This document shows positions 1 through 11,759 of a stretch of DNA of 64,000 bases, piece by piece. The notes beneath the pieces are model-generated. The model ran no database searches and was not told where the DNA came from. It saw nothing but the letters and a program-made list of their open reading frames with translations. Source of the stretch: Sipunculus nudus (taxonomy: Eukaryota > Annelida > Sipuncula > Golfingiida > Sipunculidae); contig CM049310.1 of assembly GCA_026874595.1 (NCBI GenBank), positions 39,125,558 to 39,189,557 on the forward strand, read 5' to 3'. The translations under genes were made by a program, and so were the position numbers. The number at the start of each line of letters is the position of its first letter. Positions within the stretch are counted from its first letter, which is position 1.

Positions 1-184
1 TGCCAATTGGTCTTGTGGTCTGTGTAATGTAAACAGTAGCATTGCAACTGAATACTAACATTTGCCCTTAAACCTGCTGGTATTTGACCATTGACAGATG
101 ACTTAAGACAACATTCATCATTTCTTTATTGTCTTTAAAGATCACATTTTATCTCCTCTATTCATACATTCGCATTAAAGAGAG
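1..184 (+). other. 5' leader of the retrotransposon
   Basis: Untranslated sequence before the gag ATG at 185. I found no LTR end and no convincing tRNA-complementary primer binding site, so both are probably just outside the window. Confidence 0.5.
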
Positions 185-1498
185 ATGGAGGGTAAATCAG
201 TTGACATAACACGGGTCGTCTCCATGCATGGACTCCCTTCTGATGTCAACGAATCTGAGATTATTGAACACTTCTCACAAATTGAAACTCCTACTCATGT
301 TTTGTTTGTTCGAGAAGCACATACTGGTCGTTGCACTGGCCGCGGGTTTATAGTTTTTGAGACTAAAGACACTGCCAAAAAGGCCATAGATAAGATATCA
401 GGTAGCTCTTTAGAAAGGGATTCAAGCATCAAAATCTCTCTTGAACATGCTAGGGCTTTCTCCATCACTGAGGTGTCTCATCTGATTTCAAATAAGTTGC
501 TCGATTTGTTAAATCCTTCTTCCTTTCAGGTACCCGAAGGTAGACGTATCTCAGAGATAGTAACTAAGCTCGATTTTCTTTCAGATTTCGAGGTAAATCA
601 GATGTTTGTGGAGTTTAAACACCGAAGGGGTGATGTTATACAGGGGCCATCTGGGGCCACTGGTTACAGTGTTATCTCTCCAAAACTGCCCCCATTTTCA
701 GGGAATCAAGATAAAACCGGTAGCTACGAACAATGGCGTTCCCATCTCAAATCTATGATAAAAGCTGGCATAACACCAGAGCCTCAGATTTTGTCAGCGA
801 TTCATCAGTCTGTTAGGGGGACAGCAGGAAATGTTCTTTTACATATGCCCGATGAGTCCACTCCCACAGATATACTGAATAAATTTGACAGATACTTTGG
901 TAATGTGCTCCCCACAGAGGTTCTTATACAGCAGTTTCACTCATGTAAACAAGATCCTTAAGAGGATATTGTCAACTGGAGCTGCAGGCTTACTAGACAG
1001 TTAGACCTCATAAACCAGAGAAATCCTACTCCTCATAGGGAATATGAGCGACTTCTTCGGTCTAGATTCTGGAATGGGTTGTATTCTAAGTACATTAAGG
1101 AGGCTTTAAGACACAGATATGATAATGGGGAAGAACAGGATGAACTCTTTGCAGCAGCACGAGCCTTAGAGTCAGAACTTGTACATCACTCATATATGAG
1201 TGACAAGAAAGTTGCTTCATCCAACAAAATTTCTCAACAAGGGGTTAAAACTTTGTCTTCTGAAAGCTCTGTGCTTGAGCAGATAAATAACAAACTGTCA
1301 ATCCTAGAGAATCGCTTATCGAAACTTGAACGATCTCAAATGTCCAAACCAAACAAACCATCACAAACTCAGGCTGAGGTTCGTAACAGTAATACTGTCT
1401 GGGACGAAGTCTTTTGCTCTCGTTGCCTTCGTCACACCCACACTGTTGACAAATGCCATGGCAAACTAGACAAAAACGGGAAAATCCTAAAAAACTAA
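185..1498 (+). pseudogene. gag: gag with N-terminal RRM-like domain, interrupted by an in-frame stop
   Basis: One reading frame runs from the ATG at 185 to the TAA at 1496-1498, broken only by a TAA at 959-961. Residues about 10-90 look like an RNA recognition motif: an RNP2-like strand near residue 12 (VVSMHGLP) and an RNP1-like strand TGRGFIVF. Then comes a capsid region (from about residue 160, KLPPFSG and a conserved EQWR) whose layout resembles PNMA-family domesticated gags, then a coiled-coil-like stretch (LEQINNKLSILENRLSKLE) and one zinc knuckle CX2CX4HX4C at about 1414-1455. Gag would form the particle shell and package RNA. The stop falls inside the capsid region, while the frame is open on both sides, so it looks like a recent point mutation. 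The PNMA link comes from family knowledge and was not searched. Confidence 0.85.
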
Positions 1499-1553
1499 GA
1501 GTCGCCCGTGATCATTCGTGGGAGAACACGGGGTCAGGTTATAAAATTCCCAC
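1489..1553 (+). promoter_or_regulatory. -1 ribosomal frameshift signal: slippery A AAA AAC plus possible H-type pseudoknot
   Basis: The heptamer AAAAAAC at 1489-1495 is read A AAA AAC in the gag frame and is followed at once by the gag TAA (1496-1498). A -1 slip enters the pol frame, which is open there. Nine bases downstream, CCCGTG (1505-1510) can pair with CACGGG (1527-1532). The loop segment GTGGGA (1518-1523) can pair with TCCCAC (1548-1553). Together these make an H-type pseudoknot with two 6-bp stems. A AAA AAC is an established retroviral slip site. The pseudoknot is my pairing by eye; no energy was computed. Confidence 0.85.
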
Positions 1554-4500
1554 AACAAACGTATGTACTGATAATGTCCCTCTTGTAGGTGAAACACAGG
1601 TTGTTGACATGTTTGCAGATGGTATTAACTGCCAGGGTCTTTTAGATACAGGTTCCCAGGTTTCTACCATTGCTCAATGGTTTTATGAAAAACACCTCAA
1701 CCCGTCAAACTTAGTCCCTGTGGAGGAGATGATGGATCTCCGGCAACTGGACGGCCAGCAGGTAGAGTACTGTGGTATCATCGCTGTTGACCTTAAATTT
1801 CCTGAAATAAATTCATCTCAGACATTCTCTGTGCCAGTATTGGTAATGAAAAACACCCATTTTAATGCCAGTGTTCCATTTTTAATTGGTACGAATGTGC
1901 TAAACTCTTGTTTAAATTTTCTTCAGACAAATGCTGGTCCAAATTTTATTCAAAGTTTACACATGCCCCAACCATGGAATATTGCATTTAAATGTTTGAC
2001 AAACAGGGAAAAGAAATCAGTGAATAAAGGAGGTTATGTCTTATCCACCAAGTCTACAGTAATACCTGCCCACAGTGATGTTACTATAAATGGTTTAACC
2101 AGAGGTTGTACAACAGGCAAGACCCTTGTTATAACTGATGTGAATGTTCTCCATAGGTTACCAACTGGATTGGTTTTACTTCCTTGTGTCCAAGAGCTTG
2201 ATTTGTCGGTAGGTACAAGTCACAGAATTCCAGTACAGGTCAGGAACTTAACATCACATTCCATCATTATTCCATCAAAAATGATACTCTGTAACATACA
2301 AGAAGCTAGCCTCGTAACCCAACTGACACAATCACCTGACCCATCTGATCAACAATTCTTAAACATGTTCAAATTTGGTCAAGATTTGTCACAATCTGAA
2401 TCTGAACAACTACAACTTCTGTTGCTTAAATGGAAACACATATTTTCCTTAAGTAATACAGATATTGGTCACACCAGTGTAGAAAAACACCGTATCGTGT
2501 TGACTAAAGATGAACCATTTAGAGAGCAATATCGTCACATCCCTCCACAATTATATGATGAGGTAAAACAACATCTGAAAGAAATGCTAGAGTCAAAAGT
2601 AATTAAGGAGAGCAAAAGTCTGTTTGCTAGTCCAGTAGTCCTTGTCAGAAAACCTGACGGAACTCTTCGTTTCTGTATTGATTATAGAACCCTGAATAGC
2701 AGAACTGTTAGAGACGCTCATTCCTTGCCAAGAATCGATGAAACCTTAGATTCTTTGATTGGCGCTCGTTACTTTTCCTCTCTGGATTTGAAGTCTGGTT
2801 ACTGGCAGGTTGAGTTAGCCGAAGAAGATAAAGATAAAACAGCTTTTACAGTAGGTCCTCTCGGTTTTTATCAATGGGAAACCATGCCATTCGGCTTGGT
2901 GAACGCCCCTGCCTGCTTCCAAAGACTGATGCAGAAGACTATGGGTGATCTCCATTTAAAAGAATGTCTTCTCTATCTTGACGATATAATCGTATTCTTT
3001 ACCTCCTTTGAAGAACACCTAAAACGCTTGAATAACATCTTTCAGCGTCTGCATGACGCAGGCCTAAAACTAAAACCTTCAAAGTGCCAGCTTATGCAAG
3101 ATAAAGTAAAATACCTAGGACATATATTCTCAAAAGAAGGTATACATACTGACCAGAGTAAAATCAGCGCTCTTAAAGAATGGCCTATACCTAAGTGTGT
3201 CAGTGATGTACGCCGTTTCTTGGGCTTTGCGAGTTTCTATCGTAGATTTGTCCCTGGATTTGCTAAAATCACAAAACCATTACATGACTTACTGAAAGGC
3301 CACCATATTCAGAATCAAACAAAAACCAGTAATCGTACCAGAAAGAAAGTTCCAGCTCAAACAATCTTTAACTGGTCAAATAACCACCAACTAGCATTTG
3401 ATCAATTAATAGGACTACTATCTTCTGCTCCTGTACTAGCGTTTGCAGATTTCTCTCGTCCGTTTATTGTTCATACTGATGCAAGTTTTGATGGGATCTC
3501 TGGTATTCTGTACCAAGATCAAGATGGCCAGAAAAGACCAATAGCTTATGCGAGCCGAAGCCTAACACCATCAGAGTCTTGGTACCCTATTCATAAGTTA
3601 GAGTTCTTAGCTTTAAAGTGGTGTGTAACCGATAAATTTAAAGAATATCTGTATGGATCACGGTTCACAGTGTTCACTGATAACAATCCTCTAACTTACA
3701 TAATGTCCTCCGTAAAATTAGATGCAACAGGTCAAAGATGGGTATCGGAATTGGCTAATTACGACTTTAATATTCAATATAAAGCCCGCAAGCATAACAT
3801 CGACGCCGATGCACTTTCGAGAATCCCTCGGCTCCTAGCAGAAAAGAAAAACCACAATCAATGTATTACCAATGATGTAGTAAAAGCTGTTTGTCAATCA
3901 GTGACCATACCATCACCTGTAATATGTAGTCTTTCTTGTGACCAATCTAAAGCTGTTCCATCCACGGATCCTGTCAATTTGCTCGGACAAACACGATTAA
4001 ACGTTGCAAAGGAACAACTTCTGGATTCGAATCTGAACCCATTCATTGTCAATTTCAGAGACGGTAAGGTCATAAACAAGAAAGACTTGACTCATCCTGA
4101 TCAAATAATTCTTTTCAGATGTATAGATAGCCTTGTGCTGCGGGATGAAATACTCTATCGTAAACGAACACTGAACGGCAAAATTCAGTATCAAATGGTA
4201 ATACCTAGCAGTTTGCGACAAGTCGCTTTATCTGGTATTCATGACGATGTTGGGCATCTAGGTCGTAATCGGTCTGTCCATCTAGCCCATGACCGATTTT
4301 ACTGGCCAAAAATGTCTAAAGACATAGATTCATACATTAAGAATTGCCCACGCTGTATAAGGCGGAAGTCCCCTCCAGCAAAAGCTCCTTTAGTACCTAT
4401 AACATCCACACAACCAATGGAGCTCCTATGTGTCGATTATCTTAGCCTTGAGCCATCTACAGGTGGAATTGAAAATATTCTGGTCATGACTGATAATTTC

Positions 4501-4903
4501 ACACGCTACGCTATGGCAGTTCCTTGTCGCAATACTACGGCAAAGACTACAGCTAAAATACTATTTGACACATTTGTCCAACATTATGGTTTTCCAGCCC
4601 GCATCCACAGTGATCAGGGCAGACAATTTGAATCTAAAATCATCAAAGAACTATGCAGACTAGCTGGTATCCATAAATCACGATGTACACCGTACCATTC
4701 AATGGGGAATGGGCAAACCGAAAGGTTTAACCGTAGTTTAATCAGTATGTTGGGTACTCTTGAGGAAGAGAAAAAGAAAAACTGGAAAGAATACGTCAGT
4801 GCTTTAACTCATGCCTATAATTGTACGAAAAATGATGCAACCGGTTATACACCTTTCTATTTAATGTTCGGTCGACATCCACGCCTCCCTATTGATCTAG
4901 TAC

Positions 4904-5779
4904 TTGGGACCAACAACAATCCTAACCATCAAAATTACATATGTTTCCTATCTAAAAGACCAACTTTCTTCTGCCTATGATATTGCTCAACGTGTCTCTT
5001 TATCATCCAGGTATCACCACAAACGATTGTATGATAAACGTGCTCGCAATGCGGTGCTGGGTATTGGTGATCACGTCTTAGTACGAAAGGTAGGGATCAT
5101 TGGGAAACAGAAACTGGTCGATAAATGGGAAAAGCAGGTGTATGAGGTACTGGAACAACCCAATAAGGATATTCCAGTATATGTTGTTTTCCCCTTGGGT
5201 GATAAAAAGCGTACTCGCACTCTGCATCGCAATCTGATCTTTCCATATACAGGATTGCCCGTCGACCCTACACAAAAACCAGTTTCCACAACACACAAAC
5301 CAATTATTACATCATCAGTGTCAGGGTTGGAAGACTCATCAACAGATGACGACCCCATTTTCACTATAACTCCAAATAATCGTCCCCACATGAATAGTTC
5401 TGAAGATGTGAGCGAGTTGCATTTTGAACTTGAATTATCGGATGATACAGATGATGATGCAATTGCGTCTGATCACTCTAATACATTCCGGATAAATGGT
5501 TCTACTGATGATTGCAATGCAAATGTTGATACCGTGAATACTACCGGTCTTGATGATGACGTCACTGGTGTGTTAAACGATGACGCCAAAGGTGATAATG
5601 ACAATATATCACAACTACACGATGACCATGACGTCATCTCAAGTCATGATCATAATAATGATGGTAATAGCGCCCCAATATCTGATCAGAGTGAGGATCC
5701 GGATGTTAATCCAGTACGTAGATCTACCCGAGAACGACGTATGCCAGAACGTTTTGGGGACTATGTACTTAACGGGTGA
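4904..5779 (+). pseudogene. integrase C-terminal part in shifted frame: GPY/F module and acidic tail
   Basis: This segment continues integrase in frame 2. It contains the usual linker (SSRYHHKRLYDKRAR), a GPY/F-like module, then about 150 residues dominated by D, N, S and T, ending RRSTRERRMPERFGDYV. The ATG at 4904 lies before the break and is not a natural start. The acidic, low-complexity tail with a basic end is probably disordered. Confidence 0.8.
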
Positions 5780-6227
5780 TAATATTTTTAAACAAGTGCA
5801 TGTGTTAACATAAGTATGTTTAGGATAAGTTCCTTGCGTAAGCTACATGACTCGTTCTGAGATTTGACGAGTCAGTGATATCATTATACGATTGGTTTTT
5901 TATTTTTTTGCGTATGCTGACTTTCTCCACTGCCACCAGTTTCTGGGTTTTTCACTTTCATATATGTATACCTCATGTGAACATAATGTTCCAATATAAA
6001 CATCTATCCGAAATCCTACTAGAGGCCGTCCACTGCTAATGCTGTCATGCGCGACCTCTCTTTGCAGTTAGTGTCGGGACGCCACTCCTCTACTGGGGGG
6101 AGCGTTTGGTATATGGTGTGGATGATGTGCTGTTGGTATGGTGTGGTGGATCTGATATAATTTTTTTTTACCTAATTTTTCTCGTACATTAATGTCGGGT
6201 CGACATTTTTTTCAAGTAGGGGGAGGA
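5780..6227 (+). other. untranslated stretch between pol and 3' LTR, ending in a polypurine tract
   Basis: No ORF of note. It ends with the purine run AAGTAGGGGGAGGA at 6214-6227, directly before the LTR. This is the expected priming site for plus-strand DNA. Confidence 0.75.
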
Positions 6228-7001
6228 TGTAACGCCTCCGATTATATTATCAGGTATAACTGAATTGCATGGCAGGTATCATATCATCAGCTTGGCCTAA
6301 CTGGTCAATGAATTGCCCCGCAGTTGCCTTGGTTGCCTTGTTTGCTTGGTTCCTCATTACTCAAACCGGTTTTCCGTTGTTCCTATTGTTTTCATTCGGA
6401 CAATGACACGGACCGCGACGCGAACCCCGCCAAGCCTCAGTCTCGTGACATAGAGAACTTGTCAGTATTCGTTCTCTGCTTGGCAGGTAAGGACCGTTTT
6501 TACTAAACTCTTAAACTACGATAAACTCTATCATTTAGCCAATTCATTACTTTCAGTATATCACGTATGTACTATCATGTAAACTGTATATTCCATATTC
6601 TAATTGCACACGTTACTGGTACATTCATACTTGTTGTACGCATGGATATTTGTATTCATGGTAATATGCAACGATATCTTAAAATGTGGTTCCTAAATAT
6701 ATAGGCTCATTTGTATAATATGTAATGTGTTTTCTTGTGTAATGAATACCAAGAAATGTGCAAATGTATATTCTGTATATTCTTGCTATTTATTGTATTT
6801 TTGCACCATATAGAAATGTTTATATGATATGTTTAATGTCAGTATTCGTTCTCTGCTTGGCAGGGACTCCGGCTTGGAGGACTCCAGATTTGTATATATA
6901 TACGACTGAATAAACACTTTTATATATATACATCGCCTTGCCTCGCTTTACACTCACGCCGGGTGACTTTGGCTCTTGCCGCGCCGGGAACACCCGTTAC
7001 A
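6228..7001 (+). repeat. 3' LTR, 774 bp
   Basis: It starts TGTAACG and ends CGTTACA, a perfect 7-bp inverted repeat with TG...CA ends, directly after the polypurine tract. AATAAA at 6909-6914 would serve as poly(A) signal, with TATA-like runs just before it (6890-6903). Inside is a 27-bp direct repeat (6461-6487 and 6838-6864). The 5' LTR is not in the window, so LTR identity and age cannot be read. Confidence 0.9.
6461..6864 (+). repeat. 27-bp direct repeat inside the LTR, flanking an intron-like 377-bp segment
   Basis: The same 27 bases occur at 6461-6487 and 6838-6864. The first copy runs into CAG|GTAAGG, a strong donor consensus. The second is a pyrimidine-rich acceptor-like stretch ending CAG|GG. 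Splicing 6487-6863 would remove exactly one repeat unit. Splicing itself is inferred. Confidence 0.6.
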
Positions 7002-8595
7002 TATATATCATACTTCATAGTGAAATGAAATCATCTATTTCTCCCCCAAAAGTTTTTATGTACCAATTTTTTGTATTCGCTCCCCATGTGTGAACAATCT
7101 AAAATTCAAAATACCCATCATCTTAAATATATTGAGATGATTCAAGTTGCACACATTCTCCACTGGACCACTCAGCTGAAAAAACTGAGACAACGGAAGT
7201 CTGAAAAAAAAACTAGAAGTCACTAAATCAGTGAATGATGTGAACCTCAGTCCTCAGGCTCAGCTGTGGACTCGGATGCCAAACTGTTTGAAGTTTGTGA
7301 GTACTGCCAGGGTATGTTATAAAGAAACTACAGTGAGGTATCATTAGTTTACCTTGAATAAATGCCGTGGCGTTTCACATTGACGATTTTAGGGCGTTAT
7401 TCAGAACATATCAGAACACAGCGCCTGCACAGGGGCGGTTGCAGGTTGTGACTTCACGGCAGAGATTGTTTTGGAATAGGGGGTGTTCCCCGATCATGTG
7501 ACAGGTGCCAAACCGAGGCGGGGATTCCCGGTCCAAGTTGTCACGAGCACTTCGTCCTTTTGCACAAACTGACATTTATCCTACATCTTATTTTTGTCTC
7601 ATTTAATCAGTCAGGTGCATTAATCATGCGTTATATTTAAAGTAACCTTGATATTTTTCCCACAATAAGGTTCGAAAAGTACTTCAACAGCTCAGTAGCA
7701 GCTGTCAGAAGCACTCGCTTTCGTTTCTATGCAACCATAAACTTGTTGCTGTATTGGGTGAATCCACTCAATGCCTTACCTCCCTTCAAGATGTCATCCA
7801 TTTTTTTAGCAATGCTTTAATAATATAATTCTACATCAGTAACACAAATAAGTGCCTTTTAAGAATATATTTAAGTTATTGAGACCTCTATGACTCCTCA
7901 TTCTCGTTATATTGGTAAACATGTCACCAATGTTTCTGTGAATATAGGGAGTGCCACAGACGATTGGAACAGCCTAAAATACCGGAAGCGGTGGTGGTCC
8001 CGACTTGAAAGTAAAAGAGCTCGACTCCTTGGCGATGGAGCAGCATGGATTAACACCTGTCTGTTTATGTGATCATTAGTATTGTCACAGCTTAACCAGG
8101 TTAGTAAATATGCAAGTTATCACTTACATCAATAACTTACCCCCTGACTGATACACAGTCCTTGTGCAATACACGACCATCTGATCTCCCTTTGAAGTGC
8201 AGTGCTACTAATGTAAAAGTAATGCCATACATCAGCTGGTCATAGTAATACTAGTACTTATAGTTCTGCATTTACCATGTTATATTGACTTTTTGCAAAT
8301 TATTTTTGTTACTTCATGTATTGAATTTATAATTGCAGTTACACTGCATACATGATAATTTAAAATCTGTGCGTTTGTTTTCATCACATGCATGAAGCTT
8401 TTATAAAGTGAATGTCAGAACCTCTCTGATTATAGTCAAATCCCAAAGATCATTAATAAAATATCACTTGCCATAAAGGAAATTCTGCTCCTAACTTGTC
8501 AAATGGATATTTTATACATTAATTTTTAGTTTTTTTGCATGATACTAAATCTGTTATTTGGTAAAAATATATTTGAAATTTAGACTGACATACAT

Positions 8596-8826
8596 CACAG
8601 GCGCTTGAATCCCTATTTGTAATAAAAGGCTTCATATCCCCAGTGTTCTTAAAAATACTACGAAAGAATCAGTTAAAAAAAAACAATAAAAAAAACGGTA
8701 TAATATAATAGATAGTATGGTATTACCGTTTTTTTTATTGTTTTTTTTAACTGATTCTTTCGTAGTATTTTTAAGAACACTGGGGATATGAAGACTTTAT
8801 TACAAATAGGGATTCAAGCGCCTGTG
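8596..8826. mobile_element. 231-bp near-perfect hairpin (foldback MITE) with 7-bp target duplication
   Basis: The left arm from 8596 (CACAGGCGCTTGAATCCC) is the reverse complement of the right arm ending at 8826 over about 100 bases, with only a few differences (A-run length, one small mismatch/indel cluster). A loop of about 20 bases lies near 8701-8723. CATACAT flanks it on both sides (8589-8595 and 8827-8833), which is a target-site duplication. No coding capacity. The superfamily is unclear. Confidence 0.85.
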
Positions 8827-11332
8827 CATACATGTACATATATGAGCATTTCAGTTGATTTCATAAAGTTTGCTGTAATAAGATGGTGTAATCAGTGGTA
8901 ATTGAGTTTGTACAATTTACTGAAAATGGCATTAGGAATGGATATTTTTATTTACATTTTGTTCACATTCACCAGCGGTAGATAGTATATGTATGAATTC
9001 ATTCACCAATAATGTTTATCAGACAGTCTGAATGAAGACAACAGTGAAAAAATAAAATGATTAAATTACTACATTTTGTGTGAGTTTTTAAATTTTAAAT
9101 GGTATCACAATGGGAGAGAATAATATATTATGTATTGCAAAGATTAGAAAAAATGGTGAATGTGGAAATTAACATTTTAATTGTATCAGTAATATATGGA
9201 ATTTGTTGGGCTCTCAGCTAGACATCAAAATGAACCAAAAAGAAAATGATATTTAACTAATGACCCAAATGGACCTGAACAATGACCCAACTGTTCCGAA
9301 ATCGATCATAAAATGACTTGAATGGACAAAATAGCATCTTTTACTCATTTAGGAATTATTAATTGATTTTATCATGTCGGTGTCAATCAGTGAATTGTTA
9401 AATAATTCAGCTTGTGTTAAGTTGTGTAATACCTTATTGTTTAAACAAACAATTTGAGTATCTTTCATGACAAAACATGTACCAAATAATACTAAAGAAA
9501 TCTCATTTCCCATGACGTGTTTTCAGCAGTATAATATATATTTCACTGAGTTCAATAGAGTTGTGCCCCTTCAGTGATGTGTGTCAGTTATCCATGTGAT
9601 TTATCAGCTAACTAACTGCATGTTTTATTGCAGTATTGCAATATGTAATGGTCCAGCAATATGTAACAGTATCAATGAGTGTAGTTTTTTCTTTGACTTC
9701 TGCTGACAGGCCATTCACTGGCATTTAGGCCATTTCCAACATTATAATCCATAATAAAAGCTGAATATATTTACATATAAAATGTCATGCCTTGTCATGT
9801 TATAAGGGTAGGACTTCTAGAAAAAAAACTTTGGTAGGGCTCTTGAAGACTCATTATTTTAATCAATATAATGCCAGTGGAACTGCATAGTTTGAGAGAA
9901 CAAGGTATGTCAAGATTCAAGCATGGCTATGTTAAAAAAAATTAGGGGTTCAAAATATGGCAGAAGCCTACAAGTTCTAATATTTTATGGACGGTAATAA
10001 AGATAACATGTGAACTCCAGGTTAAACAAATAATTGTTCTCATTTTCATTTACAGTATTATTTATTGACCCTATTTATTTCCATTTTCATTTTTATCTAC
10101 ATTTGCTGTTTTCTGTTTCCACCACAAATTTCTTCTGTTTTCATTTATTTAACACTCTTTCAATGTTGGTTCATTACCACAGCCTTTAATTAAAAAAAAA
10201 TACCTAAATCAACACAGTGAATTTCAGACAAAATCACCAAACCATGTACCTAGTCTTTGAAACATATAACTTCATAATGCTGCACTGCAAACATGAAAAA
10301 AAAATTTGTGTCTAAGCCTTATTAATATCAAATTTACCAAATCAAAGGACATCTTTCAGTCTGACATCACACATTTAAGTTGCTTGGTTCAGTGAATCTA
10401 ATCCATTTAAAGGGGACTCTCACATGACTGCATACCCACCCAAGGGGAAGCAAGTTTGATCATGCCTAATTAGTCCTAAGGGGTGCACCTGTAAAGGTAG
10501 ACCAATTATAGCATAATTACCTGCAAGAATGGAGCCCCTTCATGTGGTACCTGTAACCTTGTTAACCCTGTCAGTTTGTTTACAACCACACCTGTATATT
10601 AGCCCACTGGAGCTGCAGATTGTGTCATATGGAATTTATAATTGCTTAATGGGAAACTAATTTATTGTCTGTAGGGAGAAAAGAAATACCATTACAGTAA
10701 ACAATCTGGTAAGTAGAATTACCTGAAAGATATTGCAAGTGGCAAATCATATTTTTTTATTAGGACTGTCAACATTGATTACAATAAGCAATCAGGTGCA
10801 TAGCAGATACACATTATATAAGTAAATTATATGTATTAAAAACTCACCAAAAATAATCTTTCATTTCAAAAATATTTATATAATGTATGACTGATATGAT
10901 TACCTGTGAATACCTGCTTCTCTGGAAACCTGATTAAAACTTCTGTTGTTCTGTCATCAAAAGTTGCCTAGAAATACAACAGTATATATCATTTTCTGAC
11001 AGGTACCTCCATCTGATAAAAGATTTACTAATATATTCAATAAGTGTTAATATCACACTTAATATAACTTACTGATATGGTAAGCAGACAATTAGATACA
11101 TAAGGTAACACATATTGATCTTTGTTAAAACAGGCATTGGCAATTCCAGAAAATGTTATATTGAAATGTTGCAATATGGCCCAGTCAAGTTTGGTTTGAC
11201 ATTTATTACCATTAAGGTTGCATAATTGGGAAAAAAACCTTATATCTGAATCAGTCCAAGAGTTGTTTTAAAATTCATAATAGATCTCATAAAGTATATA
11301 TTATTTTAGCTGTTGCAGGGTTCTTCCTGAAG

Positions 11333-11759
11333 GCAGGGCTTTCAGGAACATGGGGATGAGTGTCTCTGATGCTTGAACTCTATTACGGATGCTTGATTCT
11401 TAAGGTCCAAGCGTCCGATGGGACGCACAATTTTCTAGCTTTAGGACCTTGTTGCAGTCAATTACCTTTACCAGCAGCCTCCAACGATCCCATCAGTTGT
11501 GTAAACGCTACGTTAATAACTTGAGGCTTACATTTCGTTATAAGCAAATATTCATATACTGACACAATTTCTTATCTTTTAATGATATGATAAATACAAA
11601 AATATTTGAAAATGATTAAGTTTTACCTAACCCTATAAAATTTGACACGTATCATCCCCCCTTGCCCCTTGTGACGCTCTCACTTCAGATGGGACTCCCA
11701 AATAACTTATGCCTGAGCATCCAGGACTCTTAAAATTTTCTTCCTATTTAAAGCCCTGC
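11333..11759. mobile_element. candidate MITE with GCAGGGCTTT inverted ends and TGAAG duplication
   Basis: The left end GCAGGGCTTT at 11333 mirrors AAAGCCCTGC ending at 11759. TGAAG flanks both sides (11328-11332, 11760-11764). The inverted ends are short, so this is moderate evidence. No ORF of note. Confidence 0.5.

Larger units (their letters stand above)
1453..5779 (+). pseudogene. pol: pol polyprotein (protease, RT, RNase H, integrase), frame broken near the integrase 3' part
   Basis: The ORF is open in frame 1 from 1453 to 4980, but translation probably enters by frameshift at 1495 rather than at the 1453 ATG. Residues counted from 1453: aspartic protease DTG 65-67; reverse transcriptase with YLDD at 508-511; RNase H acidic residues D676, E717, D743; integrase H-H-C-C zinc region around 4228-4360, then D995, D1054, E1090 (a D,D35E spacing). 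Near 4940 the frame moves to frame 2, where it continues to 5779: a GPY/F-like module (KLVDKWEKQVYEV), a long Asp/Asn-rich tail and a basic end (RRSTRERR). One extra base, or two missing bases, would explain the change. No chromodomain is seen. The enzyme set would copy and integrate the element, but this copy gives a truncated integrase. Confidence 0.93.
1..7001 (+). mobile_element. Ty3/gypsy-type LTR retrotransposon, 5' LTR outside the window, internally broken
   Basis: The domain order gag (RRM-like, capsid, CCHC knuckle), protease, RT, RNase H, integrase places this in Ty3/gypsy (Metaviridae), because integrase follows RNase H. A polypurine tract abuts a 774-bp 3' LTR with 7-bp inverted ends. 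The 5' LTR and probably the primer binding site lie left of base 1: the 3' LTR end sequence does not recur in bases 1-184. The copy cannot be autonomous as read, because gag has an in-frame stop at 959-961 and pol changes frame near 4940. No envelope ORF follows pol. The rest of the coding frame is open over more than 5 kb, so the insertion looks fairly young (inference). Confidence 0.93.

Noticed and set aside
3894-5391. Open frames on the - strand opposite pol (3894-4079, 3997-4221, 5071-5391)
   Set aside because: They lie antisense to clearly conserved RNase H/integrase coding sequence and show no domain.
5780-6227. An envelope gene after pol
   Set aside because: The stretch has no long ORF and no membrane segment; the element is a plain gag-pol retrotransposon.
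7890-8072. 60-codon ORF with basic residues
   Set aside because: No recognisable domain, no splice partner and no neighbouring coding signal.
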